Of a DNA stretch of 64,000 nucleotides, positions 18,810 to 26,275 are shown piece after piece (position 1 is the stretch's first letter; every line of letters starts with the position of its first letter). The notes beneath the pieces are model-generated. The model made no database searches. It worked only from the letters and a program-made list of their open reading frames with translations, and had not been told where the DNA came from. The translations under genes and the position numbers were made by a program. Source of the DNA: CBFHSF01 sp965658445 (GTDB lineage Bacteria; Bacteroidota; Bacteroidia; Flavobacteriales; Schleiferiaceae); the NCBI GenBank assembly GCA_965658445.1, contig CBFHSF010000014.1:1-64000 (forward strand), in the 5' to 3' direction.

Positions 18810-18866
18810 CCCCCTCGTCAAGAAAAAGACGACTAGAATCAGACGATAAGAATAAGACGCACTACT

Positions 18867-20096
18867 ATGTGGAAGAAACTCTCACCCGCAGAAATCAACG
18901 AAAGAGTTTTTACTGCTCTCGATAAGACCATTGACTACAAAACCCGAGTACCCCTAGGGATTCCCGGTTCGCACCTGGACTCCAAAGTGTTTTACACGGA
19001 CATGCCTATGCTTAAAGATGCACCCTACCTAAGCAGTTTGGTGCAGAACCCCAATCACATTGGTTGCCATACGTTGGGAGAGAGTGAATCCTTCTTTGAA
19101 GGCACACACGCCATAGAGACCGAAGTCATCCGCATCTGTGCAGAAGATATTCTCAAAGGAAAAGCCAACGATCACGATGGCTACATCGCTGCAGGTGGAA
19201 CCGAGGCCAACATTCAGGCCATCTGGGTTTATCGCAACTACTTTGTCAATGCCTTCGGCGTAAGCCCTTACAAAATTGGCTTAATCTGTTCTGAAGACAG
19301 TCATTACTCCATGAACAAGGCAGCTAACCTATTAGGCGTAAGATTGATTCAAGTACCCGTTGATTCTCAGACTCGTAACATGTTGCCAGAAGACATTCAG
19401 AAGGCTGTTTCAGAAGTTTCAAAAGAGGGTATTAAGCACATCATCGGTGTGGCCAATATGATGACCACCATGTTTGGCTCTGTGGACTCCGTAGAGGATT
19501 TTGTAAATGCATTTACTGCCGAGGACATGGAATTCAAAATTCACATAGACGGTGCTTACGGCGGTTTTGTTTATCCCTTTATCAGCGACAATGACGCTTT
19601 GACCTTTGCCAATCCACACGTTTCTTCCGTTACGCTGGACGCCCATAAAATGGTACAAGCTCCTTACGGAACGGGAATTTTCTTGGTGAGAAAAGGGTTG
19701 ATTCACAACGTCTACACAGACGAAGCTCAATACGTACAAGGATTGGATGTCACCCTTTCAGGCAGTCGCTCTGGCGCCAACGCCATAAGTGTTTGGATGA
19801 TTCTTCAAACCTATGGTCCCAACGGTTGGCACGAAAAAATCCACCTTCTCTCCTACCGCGGAGATTGGCTTCAGAGACAATTGGAGCGCTTGGGCGTTGG
19901 ATTCTTTAGAACGCCTGGTTCCAATATCCTCACCATGGATGCCAAGGCTGTTCCTATAGAATTGGTCAACAAATACGGATTGGTACCGGATTCTCATGGC
20001 GAAGGTGCAGAATGGTTCAAAATCGTGATTATGGATCACGTTACCGTGGACGCCATGAAGCCCTTTATTGAAGAATTGGAGGCGCACCTCAAATAG
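18867..20096 (+). CDS. group II pyridoxal-phosphate-dependent decarboxylase
   Basis: A cytoplasmic fold-type I PLP enzyme, 409 residues. The PLP-binding lysine is Lys261 in TLDAHKMVQAPYG. HIDGAYGGF (PLP-ring Asp and adjacent Ala) and the aromatic substrate-pocket region FFEGTHAIETEV also match the aromatic/histidine/aspartate decarboxylase family. Length is near the short histidine-decarboxylase or MfnA-like members (about 380-400) rather than glutamate decarboxylase (about 465). The substrate cannot be fixed from sequence. The M20 peptidase downstream has its own promoter-like element, so I do not assume an operon. Confidence 0.85.
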   Translation: MWKKLSPAEINERVFTALDKTIDYKTRVPLGIPGSHLDSKVFYTDMPMLKDAPYLSSLVQNPNHIGCHTLGESESFFEGTHAIETEVIRICAEDILKGKANDHDGYIAAGGTEANIQAIWVYRNYFVNAFGVSPYKIGLICSEDSHYSMNKAANLLGVRLIQVPVDSQTRNMLPEDIQKAVSEVSKEGIKHIIGVANMMTTMFGSVDSVEDFVNAFTAEDMEFKIHIDGAYGGFVYPFISDNDALTFANPHVSSVTLDAHKMVQAPYGTGIFLVRKGLIHNVYTDEAQYVQGLDVTLSGSRSGANAISVWMILQTYGPNGWHEKIHLLSYRGDWLQRQLERLGVGFFRTPGSNILTMDAKAVPIELVNKYGLVPDSHGEGAEWFKIVIMDHVTVDAMKPFIEELEAHLK

Positions 20097-20183
20097 ACCC
20101 TTCTGCTGGATAGGCCCTTTTGTTGGATAGGTTCTTTCGAATTTTTACATTTTTTCAAGAGAACTCCCTTGGGTATTTCTCTT

Positions 20184-20210
20184 TTGCTTAACTTATAATA
20201 AGTACCTTTA
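20184..20210 (+). promoter_or_regulatory. candidate promoter of the M20 peptidase gene
   Basis: TTG at 20184-20186, a 16-nt spacer, then TACCTTTA at 20203-20210, one mismatch from TAnnTTTG; the ATG is 14 nt downstream. Upstream (about 20105-20131) a short direct repeat TGCTGGATAGG/TGTTGGATAGG is present. Confidence 0.4.
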
Positions 20211-20224
20211 AAGAAACCGCGCCC

Positions 20225-21673
20225 ATGAAAAAAGCACTATTATTCCTTTTCATTGTCCTACTTGCTGGCATAGCGTACATCGTTGCCACTACGTATTCGC
20301 AGCCCCAATGGCAAAAATTGTATGTAGCCGAAAACAACATTGAAGCGGGAGAATACCCCCAAGCCGTGGAGAACCTGTCCACTGCCTTGACTCACCCTAC
20401 CGTTTCTCATGCCGTAGAAATGCTGGATACCGCAGCGTTTGACGGCTTGTTAAAGTACATGCGCGCTACCTATCCCAATACCTACGCCAACGTGGTAGAT
20501 ACTTTTGGGACGCACAGTCTTTTGATTTATATCGAAGGTTCGGACCCTCAATTGATGCCAGCCCTCTTTATGGGGCATATGGATGTAGTTCCTGCACCTT
20601 CTCCACACGAATGGATTGTTCCTCCCTTTGAAGGTAAAATCGTAAATGACAGTTTGTACGGAAGGGGAACATTGGATGATAAGCTAGGGGTCTTTGGCCT
20701 CTTGGAAGCTGCCGAAAGACTTTCGTCAGAAAAACCTCAAAGATCACATTACTTCGTCTTTGGGCAGGATGAAGAAATTGGCGGAACCCTTGGCGCCAAG
20801 GCCATTTCCCAATACTTTTTAGACAAAGGTATTGAGTTTGAATTTGTGATGGACGAAGGAGGAGTTCTCGGAAACGACCTCATCCCAGGAATTGAAGGAA
20901 ACGTGGCACTCATTGGAATTGCCGAAAAGGGCTACCTCTCCGTAAACCTTTCTACCCGCTATCCTGGAGGACATTCCTCTATGCCAGAATTGGAAAATTC
21001 CATCACCATTATTGCCGATGCCATCACCGCCCTACAGGCCAACCCATTGCCTGCGGAATTCTCAAAACCCATCTCAGGATTTATGGCCCACTTAGGCCCC
21101 GAACTTCCCTTTACACAAAGAATGGCTTTTGCCCATCCGGGGATTTTCAAATCCATCATTGAAGGGGTTTACAATGAATCGGCTTCGGGGAGATCATTGA
21201 TTCACACGACCATGGCTCCTACCATTATGCGAGGAGGTATTAAAGACAATATCATCCCAAGTCAAGCACAGGCGACATTAAACTTTAGAATACTCCCCGG
21301 AGTAACCAAAGAGGATTTGGTGGCCTACGTAGAACAAACCATCAACGACCCGAGAATTACCATTTCCACGGAAGATGATTTTGAACTGTCTGAAGGCGTT
21401 TCTGACTACAATCACCACAGCTTTGTGAAAATTGGAAGGGCCATAACAGAAACCTATCCTGGAACATTGATCACGCCCTATCTCACAGTAGGAGCTACAG
21501 ACGGTAGACATTTCCATAAGGTGTCTGATAATGTGTTTAGGTTCTTGCCTGTCCCATTGGGCGCGACCGATGTAAAAAGACTTCACGGTCGCAACGAACG
21601 CATTTGGACTCAGGACGTAGTTCACGCTTGTCAATGTTACGAGAGAATTATCCGAAGGACCTGTTACGAATAA
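20225..21673 (+). CDS. M20 family metallopeptidase (carboxypeptidase PM20D1/CPS1-like)
   Basis: 482 residues with an N-terminal hydrophobic anchor (ALLFLFIVLLAGIAYIVATT), so membrane-anchored with the catalytic part outside the cytoplasm. The two-zinc site is visible: His in MGHMDVVPAP, the bridging Asp in RGTLDDKLG, the base Glu pair in DEEIGG, and a further ligand Asp in VMDEGG. The terminal His ligand is in LHGRNERI. The order and spacing match the carboxypeptidase S/PM20D1 branch, which cleaves or forms N-acyl amino acids or short peptides. The exact substrate is unknown. The Mpo1-like gene follows after about 100 bp on the same strand. Confidence 0.9.
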   Translation: MKKALLFLFIVLLAGIAYIVATTYSQPQWQKLYVAENNIEAGEYPQAVENLSTALTHPTVSHAVEMLDTAAFDGLLKYMRATYPNTYANVVDTFGTHSLLIYIEGSDPQLMPALFMGHMDVVPAPSPHEWIVPPFEGKIVNDSLYGRGTLDDKLGVFGLLEAAERLSSEKPQRSHYFVFGQDEEIGGTLGAKAISQYFLDKGIEFEFVMDEGGVLGNDLIPGIEGNVALIGIAEKGYLSVNLSTRYPGGHSSMPELENSITIIADAITALQANPLPAEFSKPISGFMAHLGPELPFTQRMAFAHPGIFKSIIEGVYNESASGRSLIHTTMAPTIMRGGIKDNIIPSQAQATLNFRILPGVTKEDLVAYVEQTINDPRITISTEDDFELSEGVSDYNHHSFVKIGRAITETYPGTLITPYLTVGATDGRHFHKVSDNVFRFLPVPLGATDVKRLHGRNERIWTQDVVHACQCYERIIRRTCYE

Positions 21674-21775
21674 CTTTCAAAACCAAACTCAAAATAAGGC
21701 ACACCAACAACTAACCCAAACGATTACCCTTTCAATACATCATACCATGCTGACGAAAAACAACATACCTACACT

Positions 21776-22087
21776 ATGGAAAAGAAATACAAACGCTTGC
21801 ATGAATTCTACCCATTTTACCTAAGCGAACACGTTAACCCCATCTCCAGAGCACTGCACTTTATTGGAACCACTTTGGTGGTGATGTGCTTTGCCTTTTT
21901 CCTATTAACCCTAGACTGGGTGTATTTTGCCATCATTCCTCTACTCGGCTATGGCTTTGCCTGGGTGGGACACTTCTTTTTTGAAAAGAACAAACCTGCA
22001 ACGTTTCGATACCCACTTTGGAGTCTCGCCAGTGATTTTATGCTTTGGTGGGACATCATTAGGGGGAAGGAGAAAATTGGTGGGTAG
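21776..22087 (+). CDS. DUF962 / Mpo1-like membrane protein
   Basis: 103 residues with two hydrophobic segments (about 28-50 and 50-65). The DUF962 signature is present: HVNPISRALHFIGTT and WVGHFFFEKNKPATFRYP, with conserved His, Glu and Asn. The yeast homologue Mpo1 is an Fe2+-dependent dioxygenase in alpha-oxidation of 2-hydroxy fatty acids. The bacterial activity is inferred from conservation of the His residues. The gene ends at the edge of a low-complexity spacer. Confidence 0.88.
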   Translation: MEKKYKRLHEFYPFYLSEHVNPISRALHFIGTTLVVMCFAFFLLTLDWVYFAIIPLLGYGFAWVGHFFFEKNKPATFRYPLWSLASDFMLWWDIIRGKEKIGG

Positions 22088-22535
22088 GGAATAGGGAGCT
22101 GGGAACAGGTAACGGGCAACAGGGAGCAGGCATCAGGCAACGGGTATCAGGGATTAGGAAGAAAAACGCACCGCTCCTCAGTCCTCATTCACTACTCACT
22201 ACTTACTCTCGACAAATGTCGAGATTGGGTGCAGCCCCTGTTTGTAGGGACTGGGGACTTGGGACTGGGAGAAGCTTTGCTTCTTAATTCTCATTAGTCA
22301 GAATCGGAATTGAGAGGTAGTTGTAAATACAATAAGCCCTTCTATCTTTTAAAAATCCTAGTCCCCAGTCCCGAGTTCCGAGTTCCTTTCATTTTCACTG
22401 TTCACTGTTCACTGCTCACCCCAAAAAGAAACCCCCCGATCTCTCGAGGGGTTCTTTCCGTCAATGGGTTTATAAAGTGCGCTTTGGAGCAGTAATCAGT
22501 TCCCTGTTTCCTGCTCCCTGCTCCCTCTCCCTACA
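22088..22535. repeat. low-complexity quasi-repeat spacer with nested inverted repeats
   Basis: 448 bp without a gene. The left part is GGGA/CAGG-rich, the right part TCCC/CCTG-rich, with TTCACTG-like and TCACTAC-like short tandem motifs. Two pairs of exact inverted matches are nested: CAGGGAGCAGG (22120-22130) with CCTGCTCCCTG (22510-22520), and GGGACTGGGGACT (22247-22259) with AGTCCCCAGTCCC (22360-22372). A separate small hairpin CTCGACA/TGTCGAG is at 22208-22223. The whole spacer could fold as one long imperfect hairpin. A terminator sits near its right end. Confidence 0.6.
22423..22457 (-). terminator. candidate intrinsic terminator of the acyl-CoA dehydrogenase transcript
   Basis: Read on the minus strand, AAGAACCCC pairs with GGGGTTTCTT (one bulge) around a small inner CGA/TCG helix, followed by five Ts (22427 to 22423). 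It lies about 80 bp past the stop at 22536. Confidence 0.55.
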
Positions 22536-23714
22536 TTATCTAAACGCAGAAATACCCGTCACATCCATTCCTGTAATCAACAAATGGATATCGTGAGTTC
22601 CTTCATAGGTAATCACAGACTCCAAGTTCATACTGTGACGCATGATAGAGTACTCTCCTGTAATTCCCATACCACCTAACATCTGACGCGCTTCACGAGC
22701 GATGTTGATGGCCATATCTACGTTGTTTCTCTTGGCCATAGAAATCTGAGCCGTCGTGGCACGTCCTTCGTTTTTGAGAACACCCAATCTCCAAGTCAAG
22801 AATTGAGCCTTGGTGATCTCGGTAATCATTTCTGCCAATTTTTTCTGTTGCAATTGGAATCCACCGATGGGCCTATCAAATTGCTTTCTCTCTTTAGAGT
22901 ATCTCAATGCGGTGTCGTAACAATCCATAGCGGCACCAATGGCACCCCATGCAATTCCAAAACGAGCCGAATCCAAACATCCCAATGGGCCACCCAATCC
23001 CGATTTGTTGGGAAGAAGGTTTTCTTTGGGAACTTTTACATTGTCAAATACCAATTCTCCTGTCGCTGAAGCGCGAAGACTCCACTTGTTGTGAATCTCT
23101 GGAGTGGTAAATCCTTCCATTCCTCTCTCTACAATCAAACCGTGGATTCTTCCACTTTCGTCCTTGGCCCAAACAACAGCCACCTGGGCAAATGGAGCGT
23201 TAGAAATCCAAGTTTTTGAACCGTTGAGAAGGTAGTGGTCTCCCATGTCTTTGAAGTTCGTCAACATGCCACCAGGATTGGATCCGTGATCGGGCTCGGT
23301 CAAACCGAAACAACCCATCCACTCACCTGTGGCCAACTTGGGAAGGTATTTTTTGCGTTGCTCCTCATTTCCGTAGGCGAAAATGGGATACATCACCAAT
23401 GAAGATTGAACCGAACACGTAGAGCGAACTCCACTGTCTCCTCTTTCAATCTCTTGCATCATCAATCCGTAAGATATGTGGTCAAGGCCGGCACCGCCGT
23501 ACTCTTGAGGAATGTATGGGCCAAAAGCACCAATTTCTCCCAAACCAGAAATCAATTGTTCAGGAAACTCTGCGCGCTGGGCATAGTCCTCAATGATGGG
23601 ACTTACATCGCGCTTCACCCACTCACGGGTAGCGTCTCTTACCATTTTGTGCTCATCGGTGAGCAAGTCATCTAATTGGTAGTAATCAGGGGCTTGAAAA
23701 AGATCTGTAGCCAT
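22536..23714 (-). CDS. acyl-CoA dehydrogenase, glutaryl-CoA dehydrogenase type
   Basis: An FAD enzyme that oxidises, and in the GCDH subgroup also decarboxylates, an acyl-CoA; GCDH acts in lysine/tryptophan catabolism. 392 residues from ATG at 23714 (MATDLFQAPDYYQL); an upstream in-frame ATG would add eight basic residues. Order of landmarks: IPQEYGGAGLDHISYGLMMQ, RGDSGVRSTCSVQSSLVMYP (the GCDH-like RSxxSVQSSL motif), FGLTEPDHGSNPGGM, KTWISNAP, RKQFDRPIGGFQLQQ, and the catalytic base Glu371 in TYEGTHDIH. The SVQSSLVM and YEGTHDIH motifs favour GCDH over short-chain dehydrogenases. Monocistronic with its own promoter box and terminator. Confidence 0.9.
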   Translation of the reverse strand: MATDLFQAPDYYQLDDLLTDEHKMVRDATREWVKRDVSPIIEDYAQRAEFPEQLISGLGEIGAFGPYIPQEYGGAGLDHISYGLMMQEIERGDSGVRSTCSVQSSLVMYPIFAYGNEEQRKKYLPKLATGEWMGCFGLTEPDHGSNPGGMLTNFKDMGDHYLLNGSKTWISNAPFAQVAVVWAKDESGRIHGLIVERGMEGFTTPEIHNKWSLRASATGELVFDNVKVPKENLLPNKSGLGGPLGCLDSARFGIAWGAIGAAMDCYDTALRYSKERKQFDRPIGGFQLQQKKLAEMITEITKAQFLTWRLGVLKNEGRATTAQISMAKRNNVDMAINIAREARQMLGGMGITGEYSIMRHSMNLESVITYEGTHDIHLLITGMDVTGISAFR

Positions 23715-23735
23715 GGTCTTCTTTTTGTGTTTGCG

Positions 23736-23743
23736 CAAATTTA
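23736..23743 (-). promoter_or_regulatory. -7 box TAAATTTG before the acyl-CoA dehydrogenase gene
   Basis: A perfect TAnnTTTG match read on the minus strand, 21 nt before the ATG at 23714. No well-placed -33 TTG. Confidence 0.45.
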
Positions 23744-23824
23744 TTCAAAACCCACTAGAAATAAGCCTAAATAAAAAAAATCCTTAAATTGACGGCTAAA
23801 CATTAATTGTTCACACCCCTCGCT

Positions 23825-24658
23825 ATGAAAAAAACGACTACTCTATTGTATGGAATTCCTTTATCCATACTGCTTATGACGGGATCTTACGAAGGTTTTA
23901 CCTTCCGCTCAGGCCCCACCCAAGGCCTCTCTGATTCCCCGACCTCCACAGGATCTTGTGGTAATGCAGGATGTCACAGTGGAGGTTCAAATTCTGGACA
24001 AACTATTAACGTAACTTCTGATATTCCCGCAGCGGGATATGAAGACAATACTTCCTACACCATAACAGTTTCTTTAGATGCTGGTAATGCCTCTGCCAAC
24101 CGCATGGGAATGCACGCTTCCATCGAAGACGGTTCGGGTCCTGTAGGAACCGTTCAAAACGTTGGAGGAGACACCAAAGTGGTTAGTTCTTACTTCGTTT
24201 CTCACACACAAGCCGGTTCTACTGCCTCTGGTGGTATGAAAGATTACCAATTTACTTGGAATACAGGTGCGGGTTCTCCACCTTCAGTTAACGTATACGT
24301 TGCCGCAAACTTTGCGAACGGAGACGGAGGAACAGCCGGTGATTTTACGCCCACTCAGACCTTTACCCTAAACAAACAGGGAATCGGCTTGGAGGAAAAC
24401 ACAATTACTAGCGTAAAAACATTCCCCAACCCGGCGACTGATTACATTACAGTTTCTGGAAATCTTTCTGAATCTTGCGTAGTGGAGGTAAGCCTCTACT
24501 CTATCAATGGACAGAAGGTGGCAGAACTATCCAAAGACAATCAGCCTTCCGGTTCATTTGAATGGACCTTTGACATTCCCTCAGTAAGCGCAGGTCAGTA
24601 CTTGCTAATTATTGAAGGAGAAAAGTCATCAACTCATCAGAAAATCACAATTCAATAA
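23825..24658 (+). CDS. T9SS-secreted protein with CX4CH motif (choice-of-anchor V type) and type A sorting domain
   Basis: 277 residues from ATG at 23825 (an in-frame ATG-less extension 18 bp upstream starts with TTG). Signal peptide at about 1-21. Just after it comes GSCGNAGCHSGG: Cys45, Cys50 and His51 form a CX4CH motif, which can bind c-type heme or another metal. Then a beta-sandwich with VTSDIPAAGYEDNTSYTITV and a MGMHASIEDGSG segment, as in the reelin-like choice-of-anchor V domains of Bacteroidota. The C-terminal 80 residues are a T9SS type A sorting domain (VKTFPNPATDYITVSG, VSLYSINGQKV, SAGQYLLIIEG, KITIQ). Expected to be exported across the outer membrane and fixed to or released from the surface. 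Monocistronic with a strong terminator. Confidence 0.82.
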   Translation: MKKTTTLLYGIPLSILLMTGSYEGFTFRSGPTQGLSDSPTSTGSCGNAGCHSGGSNSGQTINVTSDIPAAGYEDNTSYTITVSLDAGNASANRMGMHASIEDGSGPVGTVQNVGGDTKVVSSYFVSHTQAGSTASGGMKDYQFTWNTGAGSPPSVNVYVAANFANGDGGTAGDFTPTQTFTLNKQGIGLEENTITSVKTFPNPATDYITVSGNLSESCVVEVSLYSINGQKVAELSKDNQPSGSFEWTFDIPSVSAGQYLLIIEGEKSSTHQKITIQ

Positions 24659-24690
24659 GGCGAAATCATTCGTCCTAGAGATTTTTTAGA

Positions 24691-24714
24691 AAACCCGGTT
24701 CGCCGGGTTTTTTT
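24691..24714 (+). terminator. intrinsic terminator after the T9SS cargo gene
   Basis: A perfect 8-bp stem AAACCCGG/CCGGGTTT with a TTCG tetraloop followed by a T-tract; 32 bp past the stop codon. Confidence 0.9.
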
Positions 24715-24719
24715 ATTGA

Positions 24720-24727
24720 TATTTTTG
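24720..24727 (+). promoter_or_regulatory. -7 box TATTTTTG before the DUF4271 gene
   Basis: A perfect TAnnTTTG match starting 6 nt after the preceding terminator T-tract and ending 7 nt before the ATG at 24735. A leaderless or near-leaderless transcript is predicted. The -33 region would fall in the terminator stem and has no TTG. Confidence 0.4.
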
Positions 24728-24734
24728 TGAACCT

Positions 24735-25373
24735 ATGACCCGAGAAACCGACTGGATATTTTGGATTTTACTTTTTGCAGGTGGCATTGTGGCCTCCTTG
24801 CATTATTATAGTCCTAGGGCTTTTGCCAATTTTCAGCGTACTCCCTTTTCTCCTGGCAAGGCCACTGCTGATCGTTCGTATGCAGCGCAATCGGGCGGAT
24901 TTAGTTTTTTGACCGAAATCCTATTCTACATTACGTTTCCACTCTTCCTCTCCTATGCTTTGCATGGAAGAGAGCAGTTGGTGCAAGGGGGTTGGATACC
25001 GTATTCTAGGATGATCATCGGGTCTTTGTTGTTCTTCCTTACACAATCCGCCATGGTGTACGGTATTTCTTGGGTTTTTAATTCAAAGGATGGCTTCACA
25101 AGATTTCAGACCCAGAAGAACGCCATAAGGAATTGGTTGTCCCTAGTTTTCATTCCCCTTTTGGTTTTGGGAATTTACTCTCCACTGGGTCACACCCACC
25201 TTTGGGTAATTATTTCTGGGGTCGTGATTGGAATCATCTATATATCAGGTGTTTTAATCGCAAGCCGCGAAATTCGTAAGGCACAAAATATTTCTGTTTT
25301 ACATATTATTTTATACCTTTGCACGCTGGAAATAGGCCCCCTATTAGTGCTGGTGAAATTATTTATTTCTTAG
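24735..25373 (+). CDS. DUF4271 family membrane protein
   Basis: 212 residues with about five or six hydrophobic segments (about 10-26, 60-78, 94-114, 135-152, 155-178, 188-210). It matches the DUF4271 pattern of Bacteroidota by size, topology and position directly before uroporphyrinogen-III synthase (13 bp gap), an arrangement seen in many members of the phylum. No catalytic motif is visible. The linkage with hemD suggests co-expression, not necessarily a heme role. Confidence 0.8.
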   Translation: MTRETDWIFWILLFAGGIVASLHYYSPRAFANFQRTPFSPGKATADRSYAAQSGGFSFLTEILFYITFPLFLSYALHGREQLVQGGWIPYSRMIIGSLLFFLTQSAMVYGISWVFNSKDGFTRFQTQKNAIRNWLSLVFIPLLVLGIYSPLGHTHLWVIISGVVIGIIYISGVLIASREIRKAQNISVLHIILYLCTLEIGPLLVLVKLFIS

Positions 25374-25386
25374 GAAAAATTAGTGT

Positions 25387-26154
25387 ATGGAAAACTCTAC
25401 TGCCCTGAAAGTAAAATCAATTTTGGTCTCTCAACCCGAGCCCAAGACAGAGAACTCTCCTTACGCCTTATTGGCTGATCGCCAAAAGGTTAAGATTGAT
25501 TTTAGATCTTTCATTCACGTAGAAGGTGTGGATGTAGCCGAATTTAGAAAAGAGAAAATCAACCCAAAAGATTACAACGCAGTAATCCTTACCAGTAAGA
25601 ATGCGGTTGATCACTACTTTAGAGTATGTGAAGAAATGCGCATCCCCATCTCTAACGACCTAAAATATTACTGTATTTCTGAGGCCATTGCCTACTATCT
25701 ACAGAAGTACGTAGTATACAGAAAGCGCAAAATTTACTTTGGAAACGGCAAGATTGCTGACTTGGTGCCAATGCTCAAGAAAAACAAAGGAGAAACTTTC
25801 CTTTTGCCTTCTTCAGACATTCTCAAGTCTACCATTCCAGATACTTTGGAAGCTTCAAACCTCAAGTTTCAAAGAGCCATCTTGTACAACACGGTGGTAA
25901 GTGATCTTTCTGATTTGGAGAATGTATTCTACGATATCTTGGTGTTCTTTAGCCCAGAAGGTATCAAGTCTTTGTACAAAAACTTCCCTGACTTTAAGCA
26001 GAACGATACGAGAATTGCTGCCTTTGGAGCAACCACTCACGCTGCCGTTAAGGAAAGAGGTTTGAGATTGGACATCGCAGCGCCAACACCCGAATACCCC
26101 TCAATGACAAAAGCCATTGAAGAGTACATCAAAGAAGTGAACAAGGGAAAATAA
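25387..26154 (+). CDS. hemD: uroporphyrinogen-III synthase
   Basis: Cyclises and inverts ring D of hydroxymethylbilane to make uroporphyrinogen III, the branch point to heme, siroheme and cobalamin. 255 residues with the two-lobed HemD pattern: VKSILVSQPEPK at the start, the DYNAVILTSKNAVDHYF segment of lobe 1 and ILVFFSPEGIKSLYKNFP of lobe 2, then IAAFGATTHAAVKERGL and APTPEYPSMTKAIEEYI. The family is weakly conserved but these segments are diagnostic in Bacteroidota. Last gene of a DUF4271-hemD unit, followed by a strong terminator. No other hem genes are in the window. Confidence 0.88.
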   Translation: MENSTALKVKSILVSQPEPKTENSPYALLADRQKVKIDFRSFIHVEGVDVAEFRKEKINPKDYNAVILTSKNAVDHYFRVCEEMRIPISNDLKYYCISEAIAYYLQKYVVYRKRKIYFGNGKIADLVPMLKKNKGETFLLPSSDILKSTIPDTLEASNLKFQRAILYNTVVSDLSDLENVFYDILVFFSPEGIKSLYKNFPDFKQNDTRIAAFGATTHAAVKERGLRLDIAAPTPEYPSMTKAIEEYIKEVNKGK

Positions 26155-26176
26155 CATCCCCAACCTCATAAGAAAG

Positions 26177-26208
26177 CCCTCCCAGTGTTGCACTGTGGAG
26201 GGTTTTTT
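26177..26208 (+). terminator. intrinsic terminator after hemD
   Basis: The stem CCCTCC-CAGTG / CACTG-GGAGGG (one bulged T) closes a 3-nt loop and is followed by six Ts; 23 bp past the stop. Confidence 0.9.
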
Positions 26209-26242
26209 GTTTTTAATCCCCTCCAAAAAGCAGAAATCGCCT

Positions 26243-26271
26243 TTGTGGGGTAGGTCTTCTTAGTATCTTCG
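26243..26271 (+). promoter_or_regulatory. promoter of the ABC-F gene
   Basis: TTG (26243-26245), an 18-nt spacer and TATCTTCG (26264-26271; one mismatch from TAnnTTTG). The box ends exactly 4 nt before the ATG at 26276, so the message should be leaderless. Other TAnnTTCG boxes near starts (1625-1632 minus, 33867-33874 plus) suggest TTYG is an accepted variant here. Confidence 0.6.
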
Positions 26272-26275
26272 TGCC

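Noticed and set aside
18841..18866. Repeated AGACG words in the decarboxylase leader as a riboswitch
   Set aside because: No stable stem or known aptamer pattern could be drawn from them.
22088..22530. Possible CRISPR array or tandem repeat array
   Set aside because: The repeated words are short, irregular and without spacers of constant length, and no cas gene is nearby.
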